Source: Gigaspora rosea
Taxonomy: Eukaryota > Glomeromycota > Glomeromycetes > Diversisporales > Gigasporaceae
DNA length: 64,000 nucleotides
Assembly (NCBI GenBank): GCA_003550325.1
Contig: QKWP01000762.1
Span: forward strand, 152,607-216,606
Reading direction: 5' to 3'
Shown here: positions 1 through 11,395 of the stretch, in pieces
Position numbering within the stretch: position 1 is the stretch's first letter
How the letters are laid out: the number at the start of each line of letters is the position of its first letter
Program-made: the position numbers and the translations under genes
The notes under the pieces: generated by a model
Told to the model about the DNA's origin: nothing
What the model saw: the letters and a program-made list of their open reading frames with translations, nothing else
Databases searched by the model: none

Positions 1-510
1 TTATTAATAAATCTAGAACATAAAAATTTTATAAATGTTCTCTTTGAACTATCAAATAAGAGAACCTTTTCTAAATATCAATGTTCTTAAAAAAATTCAA
101 ATGTTCATTGAGAACTATGAGAACATTGAATTTTAAACACTGGGTGCAATATGAAAACAGTTCAAGGTTACACAAATTTGCAAAAATCTGGCCCACATTA
201 TTATGTTAAGGCCTTAAAAAATTAGGGTAAGGGTTGGCCCGAATTATGAAATTAGGGTTAGGGTTGGCCCGCATTATAAAATTAGGTTAGCAGGCCTACT
301 AGATTACCAAAACAAGATTTGTATAACGTTACATGACATTAATGGCGCAAATTAACTGTTAATCTACAAAAAAGGTGAGTTTTTATTGGTGCAACATATA
401 TTATCATAGTGTAAATAGAAAAGGTTGATTGATGATCTAATGTTACACAAAATCCATGGTGCAAATAGCAAAAACCATGGTGTAAATAGCAGTTCCCTAA
501 ATATATTGTA
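1..510. other. Gene-free AT-rich stretch with short repeats
   Basis: No coding region is supported here. Visible structure is limited to direct and inverted copies of ATGTTCT/AGAACAT near positions 10-130, and a ~40-bp tandem motif at 215-290 (GGGTAAGGGTTGGCCCG then GGGTTAGGGTTGGCCCG, followed by a shorter third copy). The TTAGGG inside it resembles the common fungal telomere unit but occurs only in this degenerate context, so it is not a telomere. A CCATGGTGcAAATAGCA motif is duplicated at 450-490. Confidence 0.6.
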
Positions 511-513
511 TTT

Positions 514-672
514 GAAGTTGCCTCCTATCAGAAGTTATGATTTTAAATATCTAAAGTAGCACTTAACTAGAATTATATACATAAAGATCTAATTTCAGAG
601 GCTTAATTCTAATCAGGTGCTACTTTAAATATTTAAAATTGCAACTTCAGATAAATCATAACTTCAGATATG
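514..672. mobile_element. Foldback (MITE-like) element
   Basis: The left arm (AGAAGTTATGATTTTAAATA, then AAAGTAGCAC) returns in inverted orientation on the right (GTGCTACTTTAAATATTT, then ATCATAACTTCAG) around a short loop. The arms are imperfect, as expected for an aged element. No target duplication could be defined, so the class is open. Confidence 0.5.
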
Positions 673-714
673 ATATATATATATTTTTTGCAAAATTGGA
701 GCTGTACAAACAAA

Positions 715-782
715 AAAAATTTTTTACTTGTAATTGTGCAAGTAAAAAATTTATTACTTGCACAGTTGCAAGTAATTTTTTT
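715..782. repeat. Perfect-type hairpin of ACTTGCA units
   Basis: A short palindrome built from AAATTTTTTACTTG, TGCAAGTAAAAAAT and inverted copies (ATTACTTGCACAGTTGCAAG). It could be a transcription-terminator-like hairpin or a small MITE remnant; neither can be shown from sequence alone. Confidence 0.45.
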
Positions 783-1079
783 TGAATTTTAAACACTGCA
801 TCAATCAATTAAACATCACCTTATGTTGATGAAAGTTGATCAAATGTTTTACAAATCATAAGCCATATCTCAACAGTATTTCGACACCCAAAAAAAATTC
901 AAATCATGTGATTTTCATTATTCACATATTCAAAAAATTAATTATACTTTCGCATTTTACTATATTTTATGTTAATAAGCATCATATAATTGATGATAAT
1001 GCGATTATTAAATCACATGTTCTAAAATTTTTTTGTGGCGATTTAACCCTAGTTGTATCACATCCATCCTAATCCAAAC

Positions 1080-2850
1080 TAGAGTGTCCAGACTCAAATT
1101 AAAATGCATTTTTATGCAATATAAAAATTTTGATTATTTAACACTAACTATAAAGAGCTGTTAGAATGACTGCTTGATTCTTATGAGTGGTGGGATCCTT
1201 TGAATATCCGTTATGCCACCCAATAAATACTCTCGAGTCTTTGTTGTCCTCGAATGATATTGAATGAATATCCAGATTTTATATGGATACTCAAATTACC
1301 AGATTATTTACAATCTAATTCTCGAATTTCGAGTAATTTAGTACTGTATTCATTAACTTTCACGAATTTTGTGAAACAGAATACGTAATTGAGTATTCCT
1401 TTTTAGCCATAGATATTCACGAATCACACCTTTTGAAGAAGATGTACATATTCATCTCAATCAATTGATTTAATAATGATCATGATGATGCTCAAGCATC
1501 AACATCAATGATGATATTAATAGAATTAAATGCTTGAGCATACTCTTTTTCTTTTGATCGTGATCTTCACTATGCCACCAAAACAACTAAAAAAAATTCT
1601 ATTCAACTGAATGTCGAAGCTTCAACTTTAGTTGCATCGGCTTCTCCTTTTAATGATTATACAATTTAAATTTTTTGTTGCAACAGCAACAGAATAAATT
1701 TATCGAATCGTTAGCGAAAGTTGCTTTACAGCAACAAGAAGTAATAATTTTTTTATGTTATTATTATTATTTAAAAGATATGTTGTATTTATTATGTTCG
1801 TATTAAGGTATCGATCATTTGTTTTAAAAGCTTCGAGCATTATCAATAAAATGGTTATTTTTTAGATCTGGTTGAAACTTGGTGAGAATTTATTGATTAT
1901 TATTATGATGGAATATAAAGTAATGCTTGAGCGACCTTTATCAATAACAAATTTTTGACGAAAAAAGGTGGTTTGTATCTCACTGATTCGTTCATCGCAA
2001 TGATAACACAATTGATTCATTTATTAGATTTCCAACTAATTAAAAATTTACTTCCGATCCATTGAGTAAAGTGCTTGAGAACACCCCATAACTCATAAAA
2101 AATTGGAAGTTGCCATCACCACAATATAGAACTTGGATCCGTTATCACTTGGATACTAAATTTAATAGTAAATTCCGTCGGCTATCTGTTAAATTTAATA
2201 TGAAAACGGATAATAGATCCATGCTCTACTATATCGATTATATATTGTAAAATTGATTAAAAATGGTTAAATCTAACCGATTATTTAATGACTGGTTCAA
2301 TGTCTAGTAATGAATTTTAATAATAAGGTCGATTCAAATATAATATATAAAACAAAAAAAAAGATTCAAGTATAATTGAAAAAAAATGAAAAATGACACT
2401 AAAAGAACTCAAGTTTATTATTATTATCATTAATATCATTAATGTTACATATTATTATTACCGTATCAGTGCGAAATAACGCCCACGAGCGTTATTTTGA
2501 AAATAGAATCACTCTAAAATATGTAATCTCAAATTAACACCCATGGCGTCCCGAATTAATGCGCATTCCAATATAGCAAGTAATTTTTTCACGATTTGAA
2601 TTAATAAAAGTGTTGAAAGCATTAACCAAAGTGGTGCAGTCGTGACGTGTAAAATGAAAGAAAATTGATAAAAGTAAAAAAAAGAATGCAATTGTTAGTT
2701 CGATAAATGATGAAATTTGTGAATGAACGATGAAAATTTGAAAACTCACCTGAACTGTATGTTTAAGTGACTCCCAAAGTTGAATCTGTCAATAAATTTG
2801 ATGAAATTGTAGAAAATGAACTGAATAAGGTATATTGAAACTTTGGGGAC
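1080..2850. other. Gene-free stretch, no recognised features
   Basis: No open frame with family resemblance. Weak features are ATGCTTGAGCA-type repeats in both orientations (about 1487, 1530 and 1920) and an AT-rich background. The segment near 2465-2510 has short self-complementary GCGTTATTT motifs that recur near 3290-3340 (CGAAATAACGCG); these may be the decayed ends of one ~880-bp element, but the match is too poor to call. Confidence 0.5.
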
Positions 2851-2859
2851 GAAGTTTCT

Positions 2860-3250
2860 GGGGATCTAACTGATGACATGAGTAAACCGAATACTCTTGG
2901 AATTTGTGGTGTTAGTGGAGTGCCTGAACGATACTCCAGTCCAAAGGCATTATAAAGCGAGTGGCTTTAATTATATAAAGATGAACCCACCCTGATAGTT
3001 TGATATAACTTCGAGAATTGCCATATATGTATTTGGATCTTGGGTATTAAATTAAATTCACGCTGACATAGATACTGTATTTTCAAGTAATCTAATAGTA
3101 TGCCAACATCCATGTACAAGTCGCTCGTTATATTGAAGTGATTGATTTCCTTTGATATATCGACTTAATACAACCTTCATTTCACAGTATTCAGCGGAAT
3201 AAACAACACTGTGACCACCTGCTATCACATTAATTACTGTATGTAGCACC
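2860..3250 (-). pseudogene. Protein kinase N-lobe relic
   Basis: Read on the minus strand from about 3249, the translation contains AGGHSVVYSAEYCEMKVVL, which fits a kinase glycine-rich loop (G-G-x-S-x-V-Y) followed by the beta-3 region. About 45 residues later, after a stop and a frame change, comes DPNTYMAILEVISNYQGG, similar to the hinge region of fungal tyrosine-kinase-like kinases. No catalytic loop or DFG follows and stops interrupt every frame. It is read as the decayed front half of a kinase gene. Resemblance is by motif only; an unrelated ORF is possible. Confidence 0.4.
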
Positions 3251-3529
3251 AGTGCATGCGCGTTAGTTAAATCCGGAAAATCGATCTTATTTCGAAATGC
3301 CGCCCATGCGCGTACTCGAAATAACGCGCTGATCGATCAATTAACGCACAGGTGGATGTTATTTTTTGCACTTTGACGGTAGACTTCTGATTAATTAATT
3401 TCTACAGTTGTCGACAAAATCAGTATTATCATCATTACAGGGGCGGGAGCCGGACATCGGATAAATCTAGTACACCATAGATAGATTTTCACTCCACTTC
3501 CTTCTGCACCAGCCCAAAAATCTTCAAAA

Positions 3530-3690
3530 ATGGCTTATATTCGCGGAAGACCCCCTTCAAAAGAAATCCATGTGAACTTTAAACATGGCTGAAAAGCACC
3601 TCGCCAAAATGCAATTATTGCAAAGAAGAATGTGTTAATTCAGTTGACCAATGTAAAAAAAAACCTCATGAAATATAAGTTTCATTAAAA
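3530..3690 (+). pseudogene. BED-type zinc finger relic of a transposase-like gene
   Basis: An ATG at about 3530 begins MAYIRGRPPSKEIHVNFKHG, with an RGRPP DNA-contact motif. After a stop and a one-base frame change the reading continues as SPKCNYCKEECVN, a Cys-x2-Cys knuckle. The order (basic RGRP start, then a CxxC finger about 25 residues on) matches the N-terminus of BED-finger hAT transposase-like proteins. The rest of such a protein does not follow; the 9-bp-duplication element starts about 420 bp downstream. Inference from motif order only. Confidence 0.35.
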
Positions 3691-4105
3691 AAAAAAACGT
3701 TTTTTTACCACCCTTAATCCAAACTTACCCCGATCTTGTTAATTTCAAGGTTGAATAAAACTTCTTATATATGAAAAACGTTCGATCTATCATATTAAAA
3801 AATTTAATAATAAATTCTACTTTTTGTTTCTAAGTAACCATATTGTTTGCTGCCTCTATTAGTCCGATCTATTAGAAAAAAAACGAGCAACTTACCTTCC
3901 TGGAAATAATGTGGTCAATAAAGCTAAAAATTATATACTTTTTGAGCTTGTAATATATAAAAAAGTAAAATAAGAAATAAAATAAAGAAAGCTACTTGTA
4001 AAGCAACAAAGCCCGTTTTTTAAAGAAGTTTTGAGAGTTTCTTATAACGGTTCAAAAGTAAGTATATAAAAATTTTTGTGTAATGTTACTATGTAAAATC
4101 GATCT

Positions 4106-4994
4106 GCGTGACATTGGGTGTGCGGCGCACTATGTAAATCAAAATTATGTATGGTATCGTGAAGTCTATTATGACAGATTTTTAAGTGATTGTCGATTGA
4201 TAAACTATAAACTAATATACGTAATGATCGATAAGTATTTTTATATATAAAACTTATATATAAAGCTAGGTCACACTTTTTTAGATGCACCGACTGCAAT
4301 TTTTCTTTTCTGCCGGAAATTTCAATATAAATCGACTCTTTCTTATTACGACTATAAAGTAATAGAATCTTTTTTTAAAAAATATTTATGGGAAAATTTT
4401 TTTTTTCTTCAAACGATTTTAATTTTATACTTTATTTGGTTTGCTGAGCGAATTTTTAAATGAATTGGTAAATTTTTCCTTTATTAAAATGCAAATTTCG
4501 TTTTATTGTTCAGTTCTTTAAAACTTGCTATTAATTTTCTCAAAATTTCATATTGGAATTATGTGCCGTTAAAGCTGTGCATCTAATTAAATCCAGAAAC
4601 ATGGGTATATATAGGCCAAATAAACAGCGATTTCACTTAAAAAATGCACGTTTTAAAAAACATCAAAAAAAATGCAAGCGAATCGGAAAAAAACACCACT
4701 TCAAGAACTAAATTTACAGCAATTTGGGCCTGAAGTCGCCTCAAATATTTTCAATAATTTATTAAATTAAAATGTCATTTTTACATCAATATTAATTAAT
4801 TATTTACATCAATATTAATTAATTATTTTTAACTGTATTAGCGTAGCATTAGTTGTAGCGGCATTGTAATTAATAAATTAATAGGTGATCATCATGGTTG
4901 CACAAAAACTTAAAAAAATCTTTGATAATAGATTTTTATATGATACCATACATAATTTTGTTTTACATAGTGCGCCGCACACCCAGCGTGACAT
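4106..4994. mobile_element. Non-autonomous TIR element with 9-bp target duplication
   Basis: Terminal inverted repeats of about 44 bp begin TGGGTGTGCGGCGCACTATG at 4115 and end with the complement at 4985. The 9-bp sequence GCGTGACAT flanks both sides (4106-4114 and 4986-4994), a perfect target duplication. Nine bases is typical of Mutator-like (MULE) elements. The 871-bp interior has no intact transposase; it contains a short ORF (ATG near 4652) and a segment (about 4270-4640) that recurs near 38240 and 48310. It is probably mobilised in trans, though the helper family is not shown. Confidence 0.85.
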
Positions 4995-4999
4995 GTCCT

Positions 5000-6170
5000 A
5001 TGACTGCTAATGCATATTCAACCATTATCCAATCATAATCCAGATTTTGTTTCATGATAATCTTCAAATTATTAATTAAAAAATTTTGATAAATATTCTT
5101 CATAGATTAGTAGTCAAATTGTTGTCCTGGCGGCCGGTACGATTCCGTGTGATTGCAGTTATAGTCCTTTATAGTATTTATAAACCTTAACGTGGTCTCG
5201 GGATCTTCTAGAAGGGATCTATTTGACAGTTTTTTTTTTTTAAAAAAAAAAACTATATGACATGCACCCCTATAATAACCTTTAAGACTACGTGCGTACG
5301 TACAAAAAAATCTTTTCAATAAAAAATAGGTCGAAATCTTTTATGCTTTCATCTTTTATTTATAAACTTTACTAAGGTTGCCAGCAAACTTAAATTCAAG
5401 ACGGGTGAATTTACATATTTAACTTATTCCAAAATAACGTCCTAGTTCAGCAACTTATCAAAATCAATCATCCGGAAAGACCTTCGAACATAATACTGAT
5501 GGTCATCTATGTGAACTCAACATGGTAGGGTTATTATCTGTTACTTCGTTATATACTCTTTATATCTTTGCTCTTTTATATGTCATATTAATTTTTCTCA
5601 TTTATTATATATATAGATCTAAGTTACTTGTTTTTTATCACCTCTTCTGTCATAGATATACGTATTCAATGCTTTTTGACTTTTTTATTTACGTTATATC
5701 AAGAATCGCCCGATCATCAATACTACAGTACTAAATTGATGTTATTTAAAAATGATTGGTAAACACATTTAATCATTTAATCTTGTAAATTGTTATTAAA
5801 ATTAAATTGCAAATAACATTATTCGTTAATGTGCAGAGGCGTAAATTTATAGCGTATCGTCTTACATAAAGAAAATACGAGATACACCTATTATTCTGTT
5901 ACATAGCTGGTTTGTTGCTCATAGAATGTTAGTTTACCATTCCTAGATACAAACGTGATAAGAAATTAGATTCTCTAGGAAATTTCTAACAACATTCAAA
6001 TCCTTCAATATTTTATGATATTTAGTTATATACCTCAGAAGAAAAGAGTAGAGCCTATAGAAGGTAAACCACTATAACATATTGAACTGTCAATCAAGAA
6101 TCTTGCTAATCGCACAGAAACGAAATTAATTCTCAATACTTAAACAATTGGTTAATAGAAGTTTAAATTA
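5000..6170. other. Gene-free stretch before the kinase relic
   Basis: No supported gene. A run of about 12 T followed by 11 A lies at 5228-5252. A short hydrophobic ORF at 5522-5734 has no recognisable domain and is not called. The 3' part (about 5880-6180) may hold decayed upstream exons of the following kinase pseudogene, but nothing in it can be aligned by eye. Confidence 0.5.
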
Positions 6171-6179
6171 ACCTATAAA

Positions 6180-8532
6180 AGCTTAAATTGTTACGAAAAG
6201 TTAGTAGCCATCAAAATGTTATAACGTTCTACAGAATTACTATGGGTATGTATTCTTAAAATATATTTGGACAAATAATTATGCTGAATCTAATCATTCT
6301 TACAAAAATAGATGATAATGAACAATTATACATGATCTTACAACTTGCTAGCAGTAGAAATTTGCGAGAATACTTAAGAAAAACTTTCCCTGAATTAAAA
6401 TGGATTGATAAATTAAATATTGCAAAGCAGACAGCACTGGCCTCACGTTCCTACATAGTCACGAGATTGTTCATCGGGACCTTGTAAGTATATTACCTCT
6501 TGAGATACTCTGTGAAACAATTACATAATAATTTATGTGTAATATTAGACTCTGCAAATTTGTTAAATCTTACCTATATCATATAAAATTTTAAGTATTT
6601 GACCAATTTTAACTTGAAATATAAATAGCACTCAAAGAACATTTTAATTCTTCAAGGAGAAGTAAAGATTACAGATTTTGGTTTGGCAAAGCAATTAAAT
6701 GCACAGCAAAAGAATCTTAATAATTTCTTTAGAAAAATCTCTCAAGAGTCTTCAGCCCATTCTTATTTAGAATCTTCGTCAGCCATCGATGAATCATCAT
6801 CATCTGGTAATGGAATGAGTAGCGTATATAGACCCTCAATGTTTCATTGACGCTTCATATATACGTAATAAGAAATCGGATGTTTATAGTTTTGGAATAA
6901 TCATCTGGGAAATTTCAAGTGGAATACCACCATTTCAATCTATTGAACTTCCGTATACGATAGGCGTACAAGCAACTCACGGAGTTAGAGAATGCCTGAT
7001 AGAAGGCACACCACCTCAATATATTGAGCTTTATAGGGAATGTTGGAGTGCGGATCCAACCCTTCGTCCAGAAACAAGAGCAATTATAAAGACCTTAAAT
7101 CAGCTTATTTTGGATGAAAAATCAATCATGAATGAAGATTTTATTGAAAGCACGAATAACATAGCTTTGACCTCAGATGAGCAAGATAATGTAAGAGTAT
7201 TCATGAGTTCAATAAATTTTAGCATTAGTATCCGTTTATTTGTACAATACAATAGTTGATTTTAATTGATTATGTTTACAGATCTTTTCTGCTTTTAGCT
7301 CTGGAGATACATCCGTAATTTCAGCTCAGTCGATCAACTGCGATGGTAAACATCTATACGTAATATTAATATCTATCTTATATTGATATATTCATTTTGT
7401 TATTTTTAATTCAAAGACTGGTATGAGGCTGCAATCGACAAATATAAATTGAAGGAAATAAGTTACAATAATTTTGTAAGGTTCATCATTAGGGAGAGGC
7501 ACATCTGGATGTGTTTATATGGCAAAATGCAATTCTACCAAAATGAAAAATGTTGTATTTGCGTTAAGGTGTATAGAAGTTACTTCAAATAACAATGAAG
7601 CTAAGATTGAAGGATTTGTTGATGAGGTTTACAACCTTTTCATTTTTTATTGTTAAAATCTTTGAATACGATCTAAATTAACATGAATATTATTTAACAT
7701 AACATATTATTAGTTAAAGCGATATAGTCAAACTAACCACCCACGAATAGTTCAATTCTATGGGATAAGTTATGGTTGGTAATTTATGCATAATTACACA
7801 TTAATGACTTTTCGCATGTGCTTTATTATTAAAGATGGCCAAAGGTTCTTATTATCTTGTAATGGAATATACTGAAGAAGGAACTTTGAGAAATTACCTA
7901 AAAAATCACAAACTCACGTGGTCAAAAAATTCAGTTCGAAGTGCAAATAGCTGAAGGGATGACTTATTTGCATAATAACAAAATAATTCATCGTTATTTG
8001 GTATGCTTGACTACATTATTAGGATAATTTATATTTCAAAAATGCATTACTTATTTATATTAATCTTAGCATTCCGATAACATTCTTATTCATAACGAAA
8101 AAATTAAAATTGCCCGATTTTTGTGTATTCAAAAGTCTCAATGCTACATCGTCAACTAAGAATAAAATTTTTAAAATGGTTCCTTATACCGATCCCAAAA
8201 ACTTCATGATAGAATCATATACTGAATGAAAAATCAAATGTTTATAGTGTTGGTGTAATTATTTGGGAAATATCGAGTGGATGCGTTCCTTTTGAGAATG
8301 AGAATATGAGAATATGAATACACTTGCATCTCGGATTATTAATAATGGCTATCGAGAAAAACCTTTAGAAACGATTCCAATAATATATGTTAATTTATAC
8401 TCTGGATGTTGGGATAGAGACTCCGATAGAAGGCCTGAAATGATAGAAATCCTTAATCGATTAAGGCATTTGAAGTGGTACTGGGATGCCATTAATGATC
8501 ACAATATCAATGAGGTTGATTATATAAAATGA
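6180..8532 (+). pseudogene. Tandem two-domain protein kinase (TKL-like) pseudogene
   Basis: Two kinase domains lie head to tail in spliced exons. Domain 1: SSHQNVITFYRITM, intron 6246-6311, DNEQLYMILQLASSRNLREY, then LTFLHSHEIVHRDL with the HRD at 6472-6480, intron 6484-6628, and HSKNILIL...ITDFGLAK. It continues as KKSDVYSFGIIIWEISSG and ends with ECWSADPTLRPE. Further introns are 7191-7281 and 7346-7416. Domain 2 has GRGTSGCVYMAKC, YYLVMEYTEEGTLRNYL and MTYLHNNKIIHRYL. Single-base frameshifts fall near 6440 (just before HRD), near 6830, in the domain 2 glycine loop, near 7927 and near 8220. In domain 2 the beta-3 Lys is Arg (FALRCI), HRD reads HRY and DFG is lost. It was once a signalling kinase of the expanded AMF type; now it is not expected to give an active enzyme. 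The split into 3' terminal repeats of the same family is seen at 8314-8532 (GCWDRDSDRRPEM). Confidence 0.8.
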
Positions 8533-8989
8533 TAATTATGATTATTAATTACACACGCTTTTGCAGTCATCTATATCGGATTTATATTTGAAGGATAGAA
8601 AACATGGCACCAGAAGAAAAGATGTCATAACCTGAGGTGGAACCGACAAACTTTCTTGAAATCTATCAAGAATGATGCAAGGTCCCCACACAAATTCCAA
8701 CTCATTCGAATAAATATAAATAAATAATAAAAAAAAAAAAAACATCATAGACAACCTGCCTTTCATATCCGCCGATTGATTTTTGGAGGGGTTTTTTTCC
8801 GATAAAGTTACACAGACTTTGGCCATAAATGACGTGAAGAATAACAAACAAATATTCAAAGCTTTTTAGTATTTATATGAGATGAACAAGCAATGAACAC
8901 GTAAAAAAAAAAAAAGAGAGAAAAAAAGAAAAAAAAAAACGCACTAAGTCGCACTATCACTAGTTGTTGAAACGCTCGGGTATATTTGG

Positions 8990-10369
8990 GTAGTGAATAG
9001 TGATGGGCAAATCCCGATTTTTTCAAAAATCCCGCGCGGGATTAGGGATGTTATTGGTCCCAACTGGTCCCAACTGGTCCTAATTAAATTGTAAATTTTT
9101 ATAATAATTTTTCTTTATGAACTATTAATAAAAGTTGTACAAAATAAGATTCTTTACATATTTGCTTAATAAATAAAAGTGTTAAAGTTTCTCCAAAATT
9201 TAGAAATCTTTAAAATATCAAATTTAGGACCTGGTCCTAGGACTGGTCCTAAAATTTTATATTTTAAAGATTTCTAAATTTTGAAGAAACTTTAACACTT
9301 TTATGTACTAAGCAAATATGTAAAGAATCTTATTTTGTACAACTTTTATTTAAAGCTCATAAGGAAAAAATCATTATAAAAATTTACAATTGAATTAGGA
9401 CCAGTTGGGACCAGTTGGGACCAATAACATCCCTACCGGGATAGCGCGGGATTCGCGGGATTCGCGGGATCGAGTAGAGTTTCTGAATTTTTCACGATTA
9501 ATAAATAAATATATATATATATCATCACTAGGAATGTAATTTCTCGTTAAAATAATAATCATTTCTTATAAATCTAACTACATTTATTACAACTAAAAAT
9601 GCTTATATAGATTTTACCTACTTTTAATACATTTGGATCTTATAATTATTAAATTCATCAATTCAGATTTGCCTTAATTTTATCAATTTTTAAAATATTA
9701 TTATTATATAAATATATATTTAAAAATTATAATGGTAACAAAGCGATCAATCATAAGCGTATAAAAAATTATAAGTAATCAGGTGCATAATCAGGTATAA
9801 ATGTGCTAAAATTATAAGTGATTAGGTACTGTACATACGAAAATTTATAACCAGGTTATATACATACAAAATTTCATAAGCGACTCATAAGAAATTCATA
9901 ATCAGCTTATAATTTCTGAATTACATAACTGATTGGCTCGAATTTTATTTAACCTTATCATTCATATTAAATAATCACTGAAATTGAGATTTTCTCCCAT
10001 ATGGTACACAATGTTCTTGGGGCATTATTCGTGCAGAAATTAAAAGTCTAGATTGCCACTTTATTAATCATGAAAATTTAAAAAATTTATTTCAACGTAC
10101 GGTTTGCGCAATATCTACGTACGCACGTATATATGTGGAACGAAAATAAATAAAAGATTTAATATTTTTATGTAAATACATCAAATACTAATTAGGAATT
10201 GGCCCACTTGTTAAAGCAGGCCGGATTATTTGTTAATGCGGGCCAGATGATATGCTAACGCAGGCCAGAAAATCTTATATTAAAAATCCCGCGCGGGAGT
10301 TTTTAAATCCCGCGCATCCCGCGCGGGATCACGCGAGGATCCCGCGCGTTGCCCATCACTAGTAGTGAA
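8990..10369. mobile_element. hAT-type non-autonomous element, 8-bp TSD
   Basis: The ends are TAGTGATGGGCAA (8998) and its complement TTGCCCATCACTA (to 10361). Both sides carry the perfect 8-bp duplication GTAGTGAA (8990-8997 and 10362-10369). An 8-bp duplication with a TGGGCA-type terminus is characteristic of hAT elements. Sub-terminal arrays of GCGCGGGAT/ATCCCGCGC fill both ends; such repeats could bind a transposase. The 1364-bp body has no transposase frame, and a foldback element has inserted into it near the left end. Confidence 0.9.
9043..9435. mobile_element. Nested 393-bp foldback inside the hAT element
   Basis: Near-perfect palindrome with ~190-bp arms: TAGGGATGTTATTGGTCC at the left returns as GGACCAATAACATCCCTA at the right. 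Doubled CAACTGGTCC motifs lie next to each end and GGTCCTAGGACTGGTCCTA marks the centre. It interrupts the GCGCGGGAT array of the surrounding element, so it came later. The TAGGGATG end looks hAT-like, but the flanks (CGCGGGAT / CCGGGATA) give only an imperfect duplication. Confidence 0.75.
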
Positions 10370-10897
10370 CGAACGAATAGACATGAAGAACAATCTGGTA
10401 AGAAAAAAAAAAAAGAGCAAACAGAAGAAGGATAAACATGACCAAGTATCGATGACACGAAGCAAAACATTAACAGACAAAGGACAGCCGGCCAATTTCG
10501 AAAAGATTATAAAGATGACCGGATAAAAAAAAAAAAAAAAGATAAAATCTTTAGTCCAACGCTATTACATCTATATATGACAAGGTCCCACTTGACGAGG
10601 AACCTACATTATTAATGGTCCCTCTTGATGAGGAACCCAATTATTAATCAATATGAGTGCCCAATCTGAATCAAAAAAAAAAAAACAAGACAAATGAACG
10701 AAGACAAATACATACTCATCAGCCAGCCAACCTATCTGGTTCAACAAAACACGGAAATAAGCTGTAACCCATTCAGACACCAAAATAAACACAATTTGAA
10801 AAAAAAGAAAACGAAAACAGGACAGTAATTCTGAATGCTGATATCGCAGTCATAACATAGGATCGTCGAAATAATACGTGATAACAATATAATAATT

Positions 10898-10928
<31 letters not shown>

Positions 10929-11230
10929 GCACATCAGTATACATATGAACATGAAATTAACGCGCCAAAGTACAGAAATTTGATATACTGCGCAGCAACT
11001 TCATGTAAACTCTAACTACATATGTGTAAACAATCAGACCTCACTAAACAAGTCAACAACATCTTTGGAAGACACTCGGTCTTCTTGTCATATGAAAATC
11101 ATAATAATAATAATAATAAGAAGCAAGTTTCAGCATCACAGGTTAAAAAAAAAAAAAAAATCGTGACCAAATGATAGAATCAAAAATTTTGGAAGACACG
11201 TGATTTTATCATTTCCTCACTTGCATTTCA
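10370..11230. other. Gene-free stretch with A-runs and ATA microsatellites
   Basis: No gene supported. Contents: A-runs at about 10400, 10525 and 10671; a duplicated GGTCCC..TTGAtGAGGAACC motif at about 10586-10645; (ATA)n microsatellites at 10891-10925 and 11100-11119; another A-run near 11144. Some A-runs may be tails of small retroposons, but no target duplications were found. Confidence 0.5.
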
Positions 11231-11261
11231 GCAATTATTCACTTGCATTCTGCACTCACAG

Positions 11262-11395
11262 CCGGCTTGCTTCGGCAGGCGGAGAATAACCCCACCGGCT
11301 ACAATAATCCTACGGCGGTTCCAAGCAATTACTACAGCCGGCTTGCTTCGGCAGGCGGGAAACCACCGGCTACGATTGCTTTTCACGGGACGTCA
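11262..11395. repeat. GC-rich duplicated segment
   Basis: CAGCCGGCTTGCTTCGGCAG occurs twice (about 11260 and 11334), each followed by a CCACCGGCTAC motif. The block is far richer in G+C than its surroundings and lies in a 96-codon open frame (11243-11533) without domain resemblance. It may be a fragment of an element terminus or of transferred DNA; function unknown. Confidence 0.5.

Noticed and set aside
215-290. TTAGGG-containing repeats as a telomere; also CCCTAACCCTAA at 12694, 35790 and 37570
   Set aside because: Only one or two units each, degenerate and internal; not a telomere or telomere-proximal array.
2465-3345. An ~880-bp TIR element with GCGTTATTTCG ends
   Set aside because: Only short self-palindromic motifs are shared and no duplication is present.
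5522-5734. Hydrophobic 70-codon ORF as a membrane protein
   Set aside because: AT-rich DNA gives Ile/Leu/Phe/Tyr-rich frames by chance; no start context, family or flanking gene support.
10741-10944. Poly-Ile ORF on the minus strand
   Set aside because: Created by an (ATA)n microsatellite.
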